A stretch of DNA of 64,000 nucleotides from Druceiella hillmani (GCA_039881145.1 JAYKKI010000023.1:3200501-3264500); one strand, 5' to 3'; shown: positions 34,686 through 47,715, counted from the stretch's first letter. The notes: generated from the letters alone by a model not told the origin. Translations and numbers: made by a program.

Positions 34686-35959
34686 TTTAAAATGTAAGCT
34701 GAATTGTTTTCTGTTCTCTCTTACCTAATTTATACTATTATAAAATTGTAATATGGGTATGTCTATACATAGAAATTATTTTTTAAAAAATTATTGTTAT
34801 AAAATAAATATGACATAGGTTTTTCTGAACACAAAAATGCATTTTTTTAGATTATTTGCCTGACTACCTGCATGATAGCTTGTTATAGTATTATGAAAAA
34901 ACAACTGGACCAATTTGAACAGAATTTTCAATTTAAAATTTTGCTACCTTTGAAATTTTTCCTAAGAAACACTTCATCTACCAATTTTTTATGTTTGTCT
35001 ATTTGTTTGAGCACGATTTAAACAAACTAAATCAACTTGAATTAAACTTTCTATAATTAGGATATAGGCTAGATTCTGAAACATTTTTTTAATGAAATAT
35101 CTAAGGTTCTTGCAATTCAATTATTAACATTCAGACAATAAGACTGAGTGCCGGGCTTAAAATTTATAAAAAGAAATAACCAAGATTATTATACCAATTC
35201 GGCTCAAAGTTCAAGCTAAGATAGATATAAGACACTTATCCCAGTCAATAACAATTTTGAGATGCAACCATTATTCATGTTAGAATATGAATTATTTTTA
35301 TTCCGATGAAGGGGCCTTTGGTGACCTGAGATGAACTGATATCAACAACTGTGTCACAAAAATAAAAAATATTAGTCGGTAAAGTTGATTAGAAAGTTTA
35401 GTTATCATTAGCTATTAATTAGTTCAAAGATCAAAGTTTCAATGAAAAGCTAAAAATGTGAAAACATGATAAGAGCTGTACGTAATAGTGCACTTACGTC
35501 AATCTAATCTACAAATGTGCAAAAAATTATATAAAAACAAATTCAATACTATAGAAATGTGATCTTTATAAAATATATGCAGGACTAGTTTACATGCCGG
35601 AATTAAAGTCGATGACATTAAGTAAGAATACAATTGAGTAACCTATTACCATTGATTAAATAAGTTTATTAATATTAACTGTCGTTATTGAAGAAAATGT
35701 TACAGTTTAATTTTTGGGAATGTGTAAAAAAATAGATTTCTACAATATCCGTGCATACGGTCGTATGGTTACTTCCTTTATCTATTTCCTATGATTTTCC
35801 TTCACATATGTTTAGTTTCAATCATCTCAAACCAAAAGGATACTTCGCTTTCATTGTTTTAACGAAAAAATTAAGGACATCTTCTCTTTACAATGCCTGC
35901 ACCTAAAACTAAATTATCATGGTACTCAAGTATTCGAAATATTTTATTTTCTTACATCA

Positions 35960-36345
35960 TAAACTTCACTTTGGTACTTCTTGACAAAACACCAGAAGTT
36001 GAGCTGACTATCAAAATAATTTGAAATCCAGAATTTGTTTCCTGTCATAGACTAATTTAAATCTTCATTGCGACAGAGGCTTGAGACATACAAACTTGTT
36101 GATGACTGTTTTGGGTTTCTTAACAACGTAGATGCATATCATTATTAGTAATAATGAGATAATTATTTAGACAATTAATTGAAAAGTTAAGTAATTCAGT
36201 TAAAAGGGTTTTACCATAATTTCAAGAGAAATAGATATATAGAATCTTTTTAGAAAAGAAATATCAAAGATTGTTTTTAAGGTCGCTCTAAGATATACCT
36301 CCCACTTACAATTACAAACATCAGTGGAGGAAGGACAGGAGGAAG
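35960..36345 (+). mobile_element. hAT-type (ZMYM1-like) remnant, copy upstream of gene A
   Basis: Matches 6780-7190 at nucleotide level (for example AAATCTTCATTGCG and GTTGATG...TTTCTTAACAA). No open frame remains. Confidence 0.55.
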
Positions 36346-36349
36346 GACA

Positions 36350-36517
36350 TAAAAATTGTTTTGTATAATACTTAAATGCTGTTGGTTGTTCCTAAGAGTT
36401 AATCTTTGCTAATATCCCACCTGAAGATGTTGTAATACAACGAAACCTAGGTTGTGGTAAAGAAATTAAAGAAAGTAGAAATAATACTACATCACGTAGT
36501 TTCATTTAACTGTGGAT
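36350..36517 (+). mobile_element. Solo Penelope-like tail with intact-core hammerhead-like motif
   Basis: Begins TTGTTTTGTATAATAC and ends TAGTTTCATTTAACTGTGG, matching the 3' end of the element at 39040-40665. Confidence 0.6.
36417..36457 (+). ncRNA. Hammerhead-like ribozyme (best-preserved copy)
   Basis: CCAC (36417-36420), CTGAAGA (36421-36427), an extra T, stem II GTTGT-AAT-ACAAC with perfect pairing, GAA A (36442-36445), stem III ACC-TA-GGT within a palindrome, T at 36453 as cleavage position, and GTGG (36454-36457) closing stem I. The very short stem III suggests it would work, if at all, as a dimer, as described for metazoan hammerheads. Confidence 0.6.
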
Positions 36518-36539
36518 ATTTTTAATATTAGACGAGATT

Positions 36540-37570
36540 GTAAATTTGTGAGATATTGCTGTTAACTCCAGTGCCTCTCTGTTTTTTTGGTATGATTCCA
36601 GAGTAATATATATATCACTCCATCAAGTTTTTCAGAACAATTTCTAGCTACATGTTATCTTTCCGTACTTCTCGGTTTTGATTTTTCAAATAATGCCATG
36701 GCTGTATGTGTTCGTTTGATATATTTAATTACATATAATACTTTTTGCGAGGTTTTCTCAAAGATATCAATCTTAAAAATATATTTTTAAATCAAATTCA
36801 AACTATGACTCACACATTCGACCCAAGATATATGTGGGAATGTAGACATGATTTTCCTCCAAGCAGCCTTCATGGTTGATGCATTGTCGGTAATCACTAC
36901 CATAAATTTTGAGAGCCTAATTTCATTAATAACTTTAATAATTTAGTAACCCAGGAAGTCTGCAGTTTCCCTTTGGGTTTCTGGATATATAACTTTAGAA
37001 AAGATAGGATCGGGAGTTGTATAAATACAATTTGATTATACCTTTACCAATAATATTAGTCTAACCATCTGAAATAAGCCCAGAAACAAAAGATTTGTTT
37101 AATTAGCTACATAGATACCGCTATAAATATAAAAACCAAAGATTTGTTTAATTACCGCATAGATAGCTCTCTCTATAGCTACATCTACTTCTTCGTGATC
37201 ACAAGAAACTATTGCTAATGACGATTGTTCTACTGTGGACATCGATTGATTTTGAAAATCTACACATGCAGACGTCATAGGCATGTCTTGATGTACTTAG
37301 TGATGGAATGTAAAGAGCAGTAATATTTTTATTAACACCTTCAAAATAATTTATATTTTTCTTAACATCATTAGGACACTTTTTACATTTAAATATATGT
37401 TTAAATTGTGAACTGCAATAAATACAAGTTACGTGTTTCTTGCCATCAATTTCAGTAAGTTTCAAAAATTTTTCCCAAACTTGGCTGGCAGAACGGGACA
37501 TATTATATGAATGAATTCACAAGTGAATCTCTTTGCATATATGTGCACTATATGAGAACACAGTGGCAAC
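36540..37570 (-). mobile_element. hAT transposase remnant (BED zinc finger type)
   Basis: The minus-strand ORF starting at 37501 gives a BED-like finger (SQVWEKFLKL...KHVTCIYCSSQF...KCKKCP). Further down, across frames: GLISDGW-like with a stop for W, TNIIGKG, PETQRETADFLGY, FMVVITDNASTMKAAWRKI (D-N-A catalytic block), PHISWVEC and SHSLNLI. The order and motifs are those of hAT transposases. CAGTGG at 37560 may be the outer terminus. Several frameshifts; inactive. Confidence 0.75.
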
Positions 37571-37639
37571 TGGTGGTGCGAGCAGCAGTTTTCAGTCAGT
37601 GTCGGTCACCCCTAGTCGACCGACAGCAATGCAAAAATC

Positions 37640-38520
37640 AATGTGGCTTCCACGTGGCATCTTTGTCTCATAATGTCCTGCCATAATGAAGCAAAATGTA
37701 ATAACATAAATATTTTTAGCTTAATACCTATGAGTAATGACTCGTATATTTATAACTTTAAAGCACATGAAATTTTGATACATCGGAAAGATTGTTCATG
37801 TAGCAACAAGTCCACCCAATATATTTGTATATTGAACACTCGATCAATTAAGTGATAAAATAATCTAAAATAACTTGCAAAAAAACTCATGACTTCGTTG
37901 CTTTCCGGTCGTTCCAGTCACTGTTGATTACCATTTTAAACTTTAGTTTTTGCCTTTAAATCTTTTTAAATGTTTGTTTTACAACTATAGTTGAACATTA
38001 TTCAATCAAATAAGCATTTTGAAACCAATATCTCAATTGTTTATTAATTGAATCTCTAACAACTTTTCTTTACGATTTATTAGTTTCTTGTTTAGCACAA
38101 TATTTGTAAAACATTTTGCAAACTTAAATTTTAACTTTGCAAAAATTTAAATCAAATATGCACTTTTGATACACTTCACTCCAAAATTGTCTAATGTTTC
38201 TAATGAAATATGAGTAGATACTAAACTAAAATTTATGAGAACAATAAAATCCTACTTTAAGTTTTTTATTTACTCATTTAAACTGTATTAATTTGTTTCC
38301 TTTTTCGACGTGACGTCATTAAAATAGTTTAATTTCTGTGAGTGGGCCCTGTAGGCATGTTTTTATACATCAAATGACTGCCAACCGAATCCAAAAAGGC
38401 CTTGATTAAGAAGGCATTGAGAAGGCGTCACACAAAGTATAAATATTATAAAATGTAATGACATAATAATAAAATAATGACGTAGATTTCATAGTGTCAC
38501 AAAATTCAAGTGACTAGTAC
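37640..38520. other. Spacer, no gene seen
   Basis: A+T-rich sequence without clear repeats or coding signatures. Confidence 0.45.
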
Positions 38521-38559
38521 TAGGTTAGGTTAGTTGCATGGGACTAACAGACAGATAAA

Positions 38560-38850
38560 AAAGCGAGTGAATATTGCATTGTCATCCAATTCTGGGCTAT
38601 GTTGAAAGTTTTAAGTCTCTAGCTCAATGGGTGTTAGTTTCAAACCGTTTGAAAAATTTGTAGTCGTGCAGGCATTCTCTTTTGTGCTGAACAGCCAAAG
38701 AGAGCAACAAGAAAACATATTAATATTGCATTGTCATTCAGTTCTGAGTTATTTTTAAAGTTTCCAAGTCTCTAGCTCAACAAAAAGTTAGTTTAAAATT
38801 GTTTACAAAATTTGTACTGGACAAACAAACAGACAAGAAAGCTAGCTAAT
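38560..38850. repeat. 152-bp direct repeat, two diverged copies
   Basis: ATTGCATTGTCAT and the following CTCTAGCTCAA...TTAGTTT...AAAATTTGTA block occur at 38573 and 38725. Both copies adjoin ACAGACA-rich text, a style of dispersed repeat common in insect genomes. Confidence 0.6.
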
Positions 38851-39039
38851 AAAAACAACCTAATATTAATTTTAAACAGGTCATGATTTTGATGTGAAAT
38901 TGCCATAAAACTTTATTTATGATGTTCTCCATTCAACATACTTATAATGCACTGCTGTGAACATTTGCCATGTGTTAACAAATATTTAATGTTATAATAA
39001 TGTATAAACAGTTTTTCCATAATATATTAGGGCTGTGAA

Positions 39040-40665
39040 TAGTCATCACTCAGTTCTCTGTTAGCCGAGTTATTCATGAACAATCTAAAAACCAGCCTGT
39101 TAAAAAGTAAATTAGCAACCAGTGTAGTATACTATTATAGATAGGTAGATGACATTCTTATCTGCTGGAAAGGTACACAGCGACAATTAGACCAGTTTGT
39201 CAAATTTTCCAACTCCTTACACGACAATATAAAATTCACTTTAGAAGTAGAATCTGATAATAAACTAAACTTTTTAGATATAACATTAGAAGGAAAAAAC
39301 ATAAAACATAAATTTAATATATTTAGAAAAGACACATTTGTCAATTCCATAATTAATAGTCATTCACAACACCCTTGGTCCCATAAGTTAGCAGCCTTTC
39401 ATTCGATGATTCATAGAGTGTTAACCATCCCACTAGAAAAACCTAATTTATGTAAAGAAATAAAAATTGCAAAACATATCGCAGTAAATAATAATTATAA
39501 TCCATCAATTGTCACAAAACTGTACCAGAATAAATTACGAAAAATACTAATCCAAGAAATATACCCAGTTGTACCAAATAATAACAAAATTTACTATAAA
39601 TTCATCTCATATATAGGTAATGTATCAAATAAAATAGGAAAACTTTTTCTAATAATAAAAATATAAATTATACCACATGTGCCTATAGTACTTTAAATAA
39701 CTTGAGTAAAACCTATATTAATGATAAAGAAAAAATAGATAAATATGAAAGAGTGGTATCTATAAACTTAAATGCAACAACTGTAATATTGTATATATAG
39801 GTCAAACAGAAATACATTTTTCTACCATATACAAAGAACACATTGCTAGCTTGCGAAATAGCAAACCAGACACATCACATTTTGCAAGACACCTTATTGA
39901 AAACAACCATCACCCTCATACCGACAATCCTCCCTATATATTACACATAAATACAAAAGGCAATAAACTCAACATTCTAGACACAATAGAAATAAACAGT
40001 AAAACAAATAAAAGAGACACCAATGTGAATATGTTAAATGAACAACTCAACACAATATCATCACCCATACATAATATCTTCTAGACATAATATAGTTAGA
40101 CAATATTGATACTACAATACACTTCAAATTGTTTCAGTCTGGTTACACATCTAAGGTGATACAAAAGAAAACAAAAAATGGGAGATATGTATAATTAGTT
40201 GTCAGGTTATACAACTAATTATACATTTCTCCGATTTTTCCCTCATTCCAACCATCAGATATCCTTTCTATTACATAAATCTAATACTGAGAATGATGTC
40301 CATTTCATTTTATTTCATGCACTAGAACATTTGCATAGTATAACGTCATAGAATAACATCAATTTAATTTATTACCCTCACTAAATTTTTTTTTATATTG
40401 TATAACTTTCGAAAATATAACAAAAACACCACACCTACCCACCCCTACAATAAACTCAATCACATAAGCAGTGGTTAAACCCGCGCAAACTCCGCTTTTG
40501 CTATTGTTTTGTGTAATACTTAAATGCTGTTGGAAGTTCCTAGGAGTTAATCTTTGCTAATTGCCTACCTGAAGATGTTGTAATACAATTAAACCTAGGT
40601 TGTGGTAAACAATTTAAATAAAGTAGAAATAATACTACATCACGTAGTTTCATTTAATTGTGGAT
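39040..40665 (+). mobile_element. Penelope-like retroelement, 5'-truncated and inactivated
   Basis: Reverse transcriptase C-terminal half: SLLAELFMNNL, then YYYR-stop-VDDILICW, the catalytic YVDD motif with TAG (39142-39144) in place of Tyr, then a thumb/linker. A frameshift near 39660-39780 separates it from a GIY-YIG endonuclease: CNNCNIVYIGQTE, then YKEHIASLRN, SHFARHLIENNHH, ending TISSPIHNIF at 40084. A non-coding tail follows with a hammerhead-like motif. RT plus C-terminal GIY-YIG is diagnostic of Penelope-like elements, which prime reverse transcription at a nicked target. The 5' RT half is missing. Confidence 0.88.
40566..40606 (+). ncRNA. Hammerhead-like motif, core-mutated
   Basis: Same layout as at 36417, but the GAAA core reads TAAA (G12 to T at 40590), which should abolish cleavage. 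Confidence 0.55.
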
Positions 40666-40849
40666 AAATATTTAAATTGGACAATGACAAAAATTGCCAT
40701 TGGATATTATTTGTATTAAATTACATATCGATGACAGAAAAGATACAGTGTTTCAGTGAATTGATTAAAAATACTATGACATTTATATGTATAAATTGTG
40801 GCCATGGCATGTTAGGTCGATCATAAGGTTTACGATTTTAACACAACCA

Positions 40850-41090
40850 CTTGATTCTCAACCACTCATCTAGTGGTGCTGATGTGGTGTTTAAAAACGT
40901 GTTGCTAAATGCCACAAGCCATTGGCGGAAAACGGCAGTGTCACTAGTGCGAGAAGCTATGCGCTGTGACCTCTATGCCACCTGTCAAGCATGGCGATTA
41001 GGGGCATTACCTCCAATGATCCATGCATTGGAAAGGCCTATGTCCAGCAGTGGATTTCAGGCAGACTATTGATTTGATTTGATGTTTGAT
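40850..41090 (+). mobile_element. LINE/SINE 3' end with GGCCTATGTCCAGCAGTGGA tail
   Basis: The tail AGGCCTATGTCCAGCAGTGG followed by TTGATTTGATTTGATG simple sequence is a familiar 3' end of dispersed insect non-LTR elements. Higher GC than its surroundings. The ORF here is a by-product. Confidence 0.5.
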
Positions 41091-41099
41091 GTATTTGAA

Positions 41100-42310
41100 A
41101 TTATATGTTATTTATAAGTGTACCTTGATCAATATGGAGTTTTGTTAACAATGATAATCAACTGAGATAAAGAAACATTTTGAAATTGGATTTTTCTCTC
41201 CTGAGCTTTGCTAATTGCATTATGATTTATAGTGGACAAAATAACAATCAAACGAAAAATTTATATGTTTAAAGTTTGCAGTCATTCGAATTACTACAGT
41301 TCACAGCGCTGAACGTATGAATATTTGAATTTTTCATTTTGATCATGTAATTAATTTCATACGTCCAGACAGAATAAGTTATTTGCCTTAGTAGTTATTA
41401 CTTCAATCTTCCTAATCATATAAAAATTTATCAAATATGATGCAGTGAAAGAACAAATTTTATAATAGTGATGAAACAATATCATGTTTTCATAGATGTA
41501 ATTTCTATGATAGGCCCTTGCAATTTTATACTTTATCTAAAACAGAAGCCAATTCGGGCCATAAAACCTCGTCGAAGGGTCGTGGGTACTTGCTTAGTGA
41601 ATGTTTACCTTTGAGAAATCTTTGTAGGAACTACCAATAATAGCTTATACAGTCTAGAACAGTGTAAAGAGCAATTTTGAAAAGCATGGAATTGATGGAA
41701 GACGGTGGAGATGAAGTCAGCCATTTTCCTAACACTATCATTCAGAAGCAATGAAACGGGGAACACATCAGCATCGTATGCATGCTGCCAAAGCGTTTTA
41801 TAAAAATGATAGTTCTTACATGCAGATATGTCATGTTTTACACCCATTTTCAAATTAATCAGAATCAACCAGAATAGATTTAAGAAGTTTGAAAAGGTTT
41901 TGTCAACGATGATAAACAAGCCTGAGAAACCAATGACAGTATGTACTGTATGAAACATGCTGTGTAATGTGATAAATAAGTTTAAGACTCGTCTGGAAAG
42001 ATTTCTACACTTGAACGGACGTCATTTTACTGTATTTATTTTTAAAACTTAGTTAAATTTATTTGAATTTTGAGTTAGCATTTTCTTCAATGCTCTTTTA
42101 TAAAAAGTAAATAAAATAGTAAAATTTTACTATGAAAAAATTTATAGTTTTTTAACTTTTTCAAAATCGCTCTTTATTCTACCCCAACTTGCATTAATAC
42201 AGGAAGTACATAGGAATGCCATAATCTTGAACGTGCCCTTAACATAAAATATGGAAATTTTTTTCCATGAGGTTATTCCAATACTAAGTACGACTTTCTC
42301 AAGGTAGAAA
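41100..42310. other. Spacer with an unassigned 117-codon minus-strand ORF (41605-41958)
   Basis: The ORF (MFHTVHTVIGFS...) is the second longest open frame outside the known exons, but it matches no family I know and has no clear codon bias. Treated as unproven. Confidence 0.3.
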
Positions 42311-42322
42311 TCAATTAAAACT

Positions 42323-42403
42323 CATTACGAAACTATCCACTGTACTTACGTACATTACGAAACTATCCACTGTACTTACATTACGAAACTATCCACTGTA
42401 CTA
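42323..42403. repeat. Minisatellite, three copies of ATTACGAAACTATCCACTGT
   Basis: Copies start near 42324, 42354 and 42379; spacing 30 then 25 bp. Confidence 0.8.
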
Positions 42404-42829
42404 GTACCGGCCACTGACTTATAATGCTAATGTGATATAAGAGGTGGTGAAAAATAGATTTTTTTCTTGTAGCCTAAAATAAGAGATTTCGGGGAGTCCC
42501 TTTTATAAGTACAACTAAATTTTAATATTTTGCACCAAATAGGCTTGTTAAGGCGCCCTGCCGCATAATTATGTATAAAACAATTTCCCCAAAGATCTTG
42601 AGCAACATGTTCAGAAAAATTGAACAGGTCAATCATAATTTTTTAATACAACAAAATTATACTGATGGACTATGACGTCTAGAGACAAGTGAAGAGTTTG
42701 GTTTACGACGTATCGCTGTGCCTTCAATAAATGATCTTAGAATCAAAATAATAAACGCAGCAAATGAAATAAGAATCAATTTATCAAGGTCTGTAGTAAA
42801 AAGTCAATTAAAGAAAAGAAAATGGACCT

Positions 42830-45800
42830 TTTAATAAATACCTTCTTTGATTATATTATTTTTATAAATAATTTCAAATAAAGAACTTTTTTAAATTTAG
42901 AAAAGATGATTTTCCCCTTTCACTGAATTAGTTAAGTTTGTTGAATAATTTTGTAATTTAAGATACATATTTGTATCTTATTAGATAGCTAATAATACGT
43001 AGATATTTTTAAAATGTTCAGCTGACTATGCGCATCAGTGACTTTTTGCAGATATAAATTATATTTTTGCAAGAATTTGTTAAAAATTATAAAACTTGTT
43101 GAATTACAGGGCTCTAATTAAAACAACTGTACAGATTATTTAAATGTAATTACTGTTTATTACGTATCAGAATATGTACAAACCAAAAAATAAAAGTAAA
43201 TACCATGAAATTCCATTGTTTTCTTTTTTATTAATTTTTAAGGATATCACAAATATCTCGATTATGGTCCATTTTGGTATAATGTACTTAGGGGTTATTT
43301 GGTTGTTAATGACCTTGTTTTTATATCTTATCTTATTGTTATCCATATATTATTATATCTTATACGTTTTTTTTAACAGGTAATATGGGTTGGTAAGCTT
43401 GTAGTAGGGCCTTAAATGGTGGTTAAATCAATTAAAGTGTAATAGTTTAATAACAATAAGTTTGATACAGAAAGGACTCAAACTTAGTAAGAAGAATGAA
43501 CTTGCTGTCAATTGATCTATGTATGTCTTTAGTAAGCAACATTCTTAAATGATAGTAAACAGCTGTTATGATGATGGAGTTTCTAGATATCACGTAATGC
43601 AGTTCAAAATTTTGATAAAGCCTATACATTATGCTCATATATCTTTTTTGGCAAATGTAAATTTGGGTAACCTTCCAAATTTTAATCTTTATTCCTTCTT
43701 TTCCAATTTAATAGTTCTCTCCATAATTTTAAAGATTTTTCTGTGCTGATACTCGAAAGAGAGCCTACAGCCTAATTGAGTGTATGCATCTTAACAATTT
43801 AATAGTAGATTGGCAAAAATAGAACCTTTATAAATTCATTACTCCTCTTCGCATCACAATTCATAATTCGCATCACAACTCTTCTAGTTTAAGATAAATT
43901 GTGATAAAATTTAATGGCATTATGGAATTGTATTACATGAAAAAGTATTTAATTAGTTAAATGTTTAATATAACCATTGTATATATGGAACCCTCATAGT
44001 GCAGGTTTTACTCATATTTAGTAGGTTCACTTATTTGTTTCATAGTAAAAATGTTTAGATTAACAGATAAATAAAATAGGACAAAATTTTTAAAAATAGG
44101 TATGAGGAATAAAAATCTAATTGAGATTTTTATTTGTCATAATTTAATAAATCAGCTAAGAACCACACAATTCTTTATCTTGAATCAATTTGTTTATTTC
44201 CCTGTTAATTTAATTTGCAAAGTAGCGTAAAGCTTGCTTAAAAAAGTTGCTAAAGTAGCAAGTTTTCCTGAAACAGTTTTCCTGAAACCGCGGTAAGAAA
44301 ATTTAGTGCTCAAGCAACCAAGACTTGCAAAAAGATGTTATTATGTAGATGCGGAATATAAAATAGTGCTATTTTCAAACTCATACATAACTACCCAGTA
44401 ACAAAAGAATACCAATCCCGACATGACAGGTTGGCAATATAACTATTTAGCATTGTAAAGAATTACATAATTAGAGCAATTTCCTTTTTACTTACAAATT
44501 GTTATTCGTCATGCTCAAAATTAAAAACGAGGTGGTAAATATGAGGATAATATCCATAATTTTTAAAACAGAGAAAACGAAAATGTATTAGGAAATTTTT
44601 CATATTCCAGGCCTGTTTGCGAAATATTAAGTTTTATAGTAACAGTACCATGTCACCCATTCTATTTTTTCCCCCAAGGATTTGTAAAATGTGAAAATAT
44701 CTAGGTACTAGATTTTGATTGGAAATATCAATTAAATGAAAAATTTCGGTTAAATGTAATGGAGTTTTAAAATCTTTGTAAATCAAACAGTTAATTTAAT
44801 TAAAGTATTTAAGATGGCTAGTATACCTGTATAATAGCCTCAAGCAAATAATCAATGTATAACAAGCTATATAACATCACATTATAGAGTATACAGCAAT
44901 TTCATTGAATAATATATCATCTACAAGAAGTTTTTTGCTATGCTATTTTAATCAGCTGCCCAAAGGCAATTTGAGTAACATGCTATAAAATTAAGTAAAG
45001 TTGAATATTTATGATTGAATTTCTTTCTCTTATTCTCTGACACAATATTCATCAAATTTAGCCTACTTATAAATATTAAAATTCTATAATGGATGGATTG
45101 GTGTAGGATTGTATGAATTAAATTGCATAATAAGAATGCAGTACAAATGTTGATTAATATGGAAATGAGAAAATGAGAGAGCAGTATTTTGATGTCATAC
45201 TTCATTAGGATATATAGTTCCCCTTCAATAGGACAACAAAGGGCAGTTGATGTATAAAAATTGTGCAACCGTGGTATATACATTTATTTAATAGAATTAC
45301 AGTTTACTAACTATGTTTTTTACCCATACACAAACAATTCAAGTACTTTCGCCTGTTTTGATAATAAGTTCTCTTAATTATTACCAAACTGCTTTCTGAA
45401 TTATTACCAAACTTCGTTCTTCTCTGTCTCACTGTCTGTAAAACTTGTGTGCCTATTTGAATATTGATTAGTAGAAGAAATTTTTAACTAGTTTGAATAT
45501 TGTTAAATTTTCAATTATTAAAATAATGCTAACCCTGCTCAACAATAGTCGGTAATTGAACTCAGAACACCGTGGTGCTCTATGCCATCTTGGAATGTAA
45601 CCTTGTGATCAACCCAAAACAGCAGAGCGACAACATCTAAAATAAATAAAAATTGAATCCCTATATTTCAGGAAAATGTTTATATATACTATACATAGTT
45701 TCAACGTACTATACCACTAGTATGAGTTCATTGACGTTTAAATCAATTTATCAATTAATATCAAAAACAATATTGTGAAAACTTAAGTTAAAAATTGTTC

Positions 45801-46500
45801 GATTTGTTTATAGAATGGTATCAATAATGGTATTCAAACAAATATACTTTCATCGAGTTTCTTTCATTATTACTTTCATTGATCACAAAATGTATCGCTA
45901 ATTTCTTCCTTATTCTTATCACTTATTATCGCAGTTTATTCTATGTAAACCAATATTTATAAGTAAATATAAAGTGAATGTCAGATTGTGAATACAGACA
46001 CGTTGGCAGTTACCACAGTTTTCAATATGTGCTGAATATTAGGCGGGTATTATCAATTGAAGGCACTGTACATGGTTCCACTTAGCTTTAGTGCTTTATA
46101 TAGTTTATAATTTCAAATTGGTGTGATATATACAACCTCATTTGTGAAAACATTCCATGATAATTGTTTTTTCTTACGGTAGTAATTTTACTAACAGATA
46201 AATGCAGCATCTTTTTTAAATATTGTACCTACAGTAATACTGACTAATGATGGCAATGTTATTATCAATGGATAAGATATTATTGAGATAGATTTAATTT
46301 TCTATCAAGTATTGTTCCCTGCATAAAATATTGATTCTTCTGTAATATTTGCTAGTATTTTATTAGTAAATACTTTTTTTAGAAAAATCTTTCTTTTATA
46401 CGTATTGTACGTATGACTAACAAAACAATTCACATAACATCAATAAGACTTGATATTTATATGCATCGTATGTATGCTGGACAAAGACTGTTTTTCACCT
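42830..46500. other. Long spacer, no gene recognised
   Basis: No transposase, RT or P450 pattern on either strand. A tRNA-like stretch on the minus strand near 45545-45600 (TGGCATAGAGC and AGTTCAATTACC) has too short an A-B box distance for a tRNA and may be a SINE scrap. Confidence 0.4.
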
Positions 46501-46513
46501 TAATATTGACTTA

Positions 46514-47110
46514 CAGTAGAAACTGGATTATTGAGACCTCAGTTATATGGATTTATGATAATCCAGATTGCCAATCATAAGCAAATATTTTTGTAATCTA
46601 GTCAATGCATGCACGAATATGTTGCGCTGGCACTGCAAGCCCACGCCCCGCACGATCTCTGCCTTGCATGTTTTATTAATTTCTTAATTAGACAGCTGCC
46701 ATTCGCTGCATTGCTGCGCCGTATCACATCTCTGCTTGAAAATTTCAATTGCTTAATGATAAAATAAACATTACTGATTCTTTAAAAAAGAAGAAATCGA
46801 TCGTAAGATAGCCGATAAATATGGTGTTGGTACTTCTACGATAAGCAATATTAAGAAGAATATCATTTCAATTTTTAAGTACACCTGCAAACTTGATTGT
46901 GAAAATGGGAGTAAACATCAAAAATCAAAAAATGAAGCTTCGTATCATTGGTTTTTACAAAAACAATCAAGTGTGCAATCAATATCTGGTCCTTTGCTCT
47001 GTGAAAAGGCAGTACAGTTAAATAAAAAAATAGATGACGATAAATCTTTTGTGGCAAGTAATGGATAATCATATAGGTTTAAATCTCGGAAATTGTAAAA
47101 TATAAGTTGA
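46514..47110 (+). mobile_element. Tigger/pogo-type transposon remnant (CENP-B-like helix-turn-helix)
   Basis: The left end CAGTAGAAACTGGATTATTG resembles Tigger termini. From 46785 the plus strand reads IDRKIADKYGVGTSTISNIKKN (first HTH), then ASYHWFLQKQSSVQSISGPL (second, CENP-B-type domain), LCEKAVQLNKK and SFVASNGW-L.RFKSR. This order is that of the DNA-binding half of Tigger/jerky proteins. The DDE part is missing. Confidence 0.7.
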
Positions 47111-47257
47111 AAAAATGTCTGTTGATGTAAATGCAGAAAATTCTTTTACGGAAAGTTTTTAATAAGAATTGGACACAGTAAACATTGATTTTTGTTGATT
47201 TTAATAAGTTTAATTTGTTTCTGTTATTTGGAATAAACACCTAACATTATATGTTAC

Positions 47258-47332
47258 CCCTAGAAAGATAACCATATGACAACATACCTAAAATATGACT
47301 ATATGCAGGCATAATATGTTATCTTTCTAGAG
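47258..47332. mobile_element. 75-bp piggyBac-like MITE
   Basis: The left end CCCTAGAAAGATAACCATAT and right end ATATGTTATCTTTCTAGAG are inverted; TTAA follows on the right and TTAC (one change) precedes on the left. CCCTAGAAAGATA plus TTAA is the piggyBac terminal signature. Confidence 0.65.
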
Positions 47333-47399
47333 TTAATATTTAATACAAAAATCGCTTTTCTTCATACTGTCAATTATCCCGATTTTCGATTATCTTAGT

Positions 47400-47715
47400 G
47401 AGTTACGACATGAAGACTATTAAATGAACGACGAAAAGGATGTGCATTGAAGATATAAGTGAGAAGATAATGAAAGCAAAGCGGAAATGGCAGGCCAGTT
47501 GACAGAATGAATCATAATAGATGAACAAGGAAAATAACTGAATGGAAACCATGAGGTGAATAAAGAAAACAAGAAATACCAATGATCAGATGGTATGATG
47601 ACATCAGGAAAGTGACCAGAAGAAGAAAGACACACAGCACAGGACGAAGAAATATGGAGAGACATGGAGGAGAATGGAGGAGACGCGTGTTCACATTTGA
47701 ATGCAAACAGCTGAA
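47400..47715 (+). mobile_element. RTE-type LINE ORF2 tail remnant
   Basis: KAKRKWQAS, then RKITEWKP and RWYDDIRKVTRRR, ending in a WRRRV-like box, matches the W-x-DDI...W end of RTE-type ORF2 proteins. Frameshifted. Confidence 0.55.

Larger units (their letters stand above)
34386..36345 (-). repeat. Duplicated P450 upstream block, copy A
   Basis: Counterpart of 3304-7320. Similarity stops near 36345 at the start of a Penelope-like tail, so that insertion lies at or near the end of the recognisable block. Confidence 0.65.

Noticed and set aside
41605..41958. 117-codon minus-strand ORF
   Set aside because: Long for this A+T-rich DNA, but no family pattern, signal or neighbour supports it; kept only as an unassigned note.
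44948..45283. 111-codon minus-strand ORF
   Set aside because: Low-complexity, Ile/Leu-rich composition with no recognisable domain.
45545..45600. Possible tRNA gene on the minus strand
   Set aside because: A- and B-box-like words are only about 14 bp apart and no cloverleaf pairs; at most a SINE scrap.
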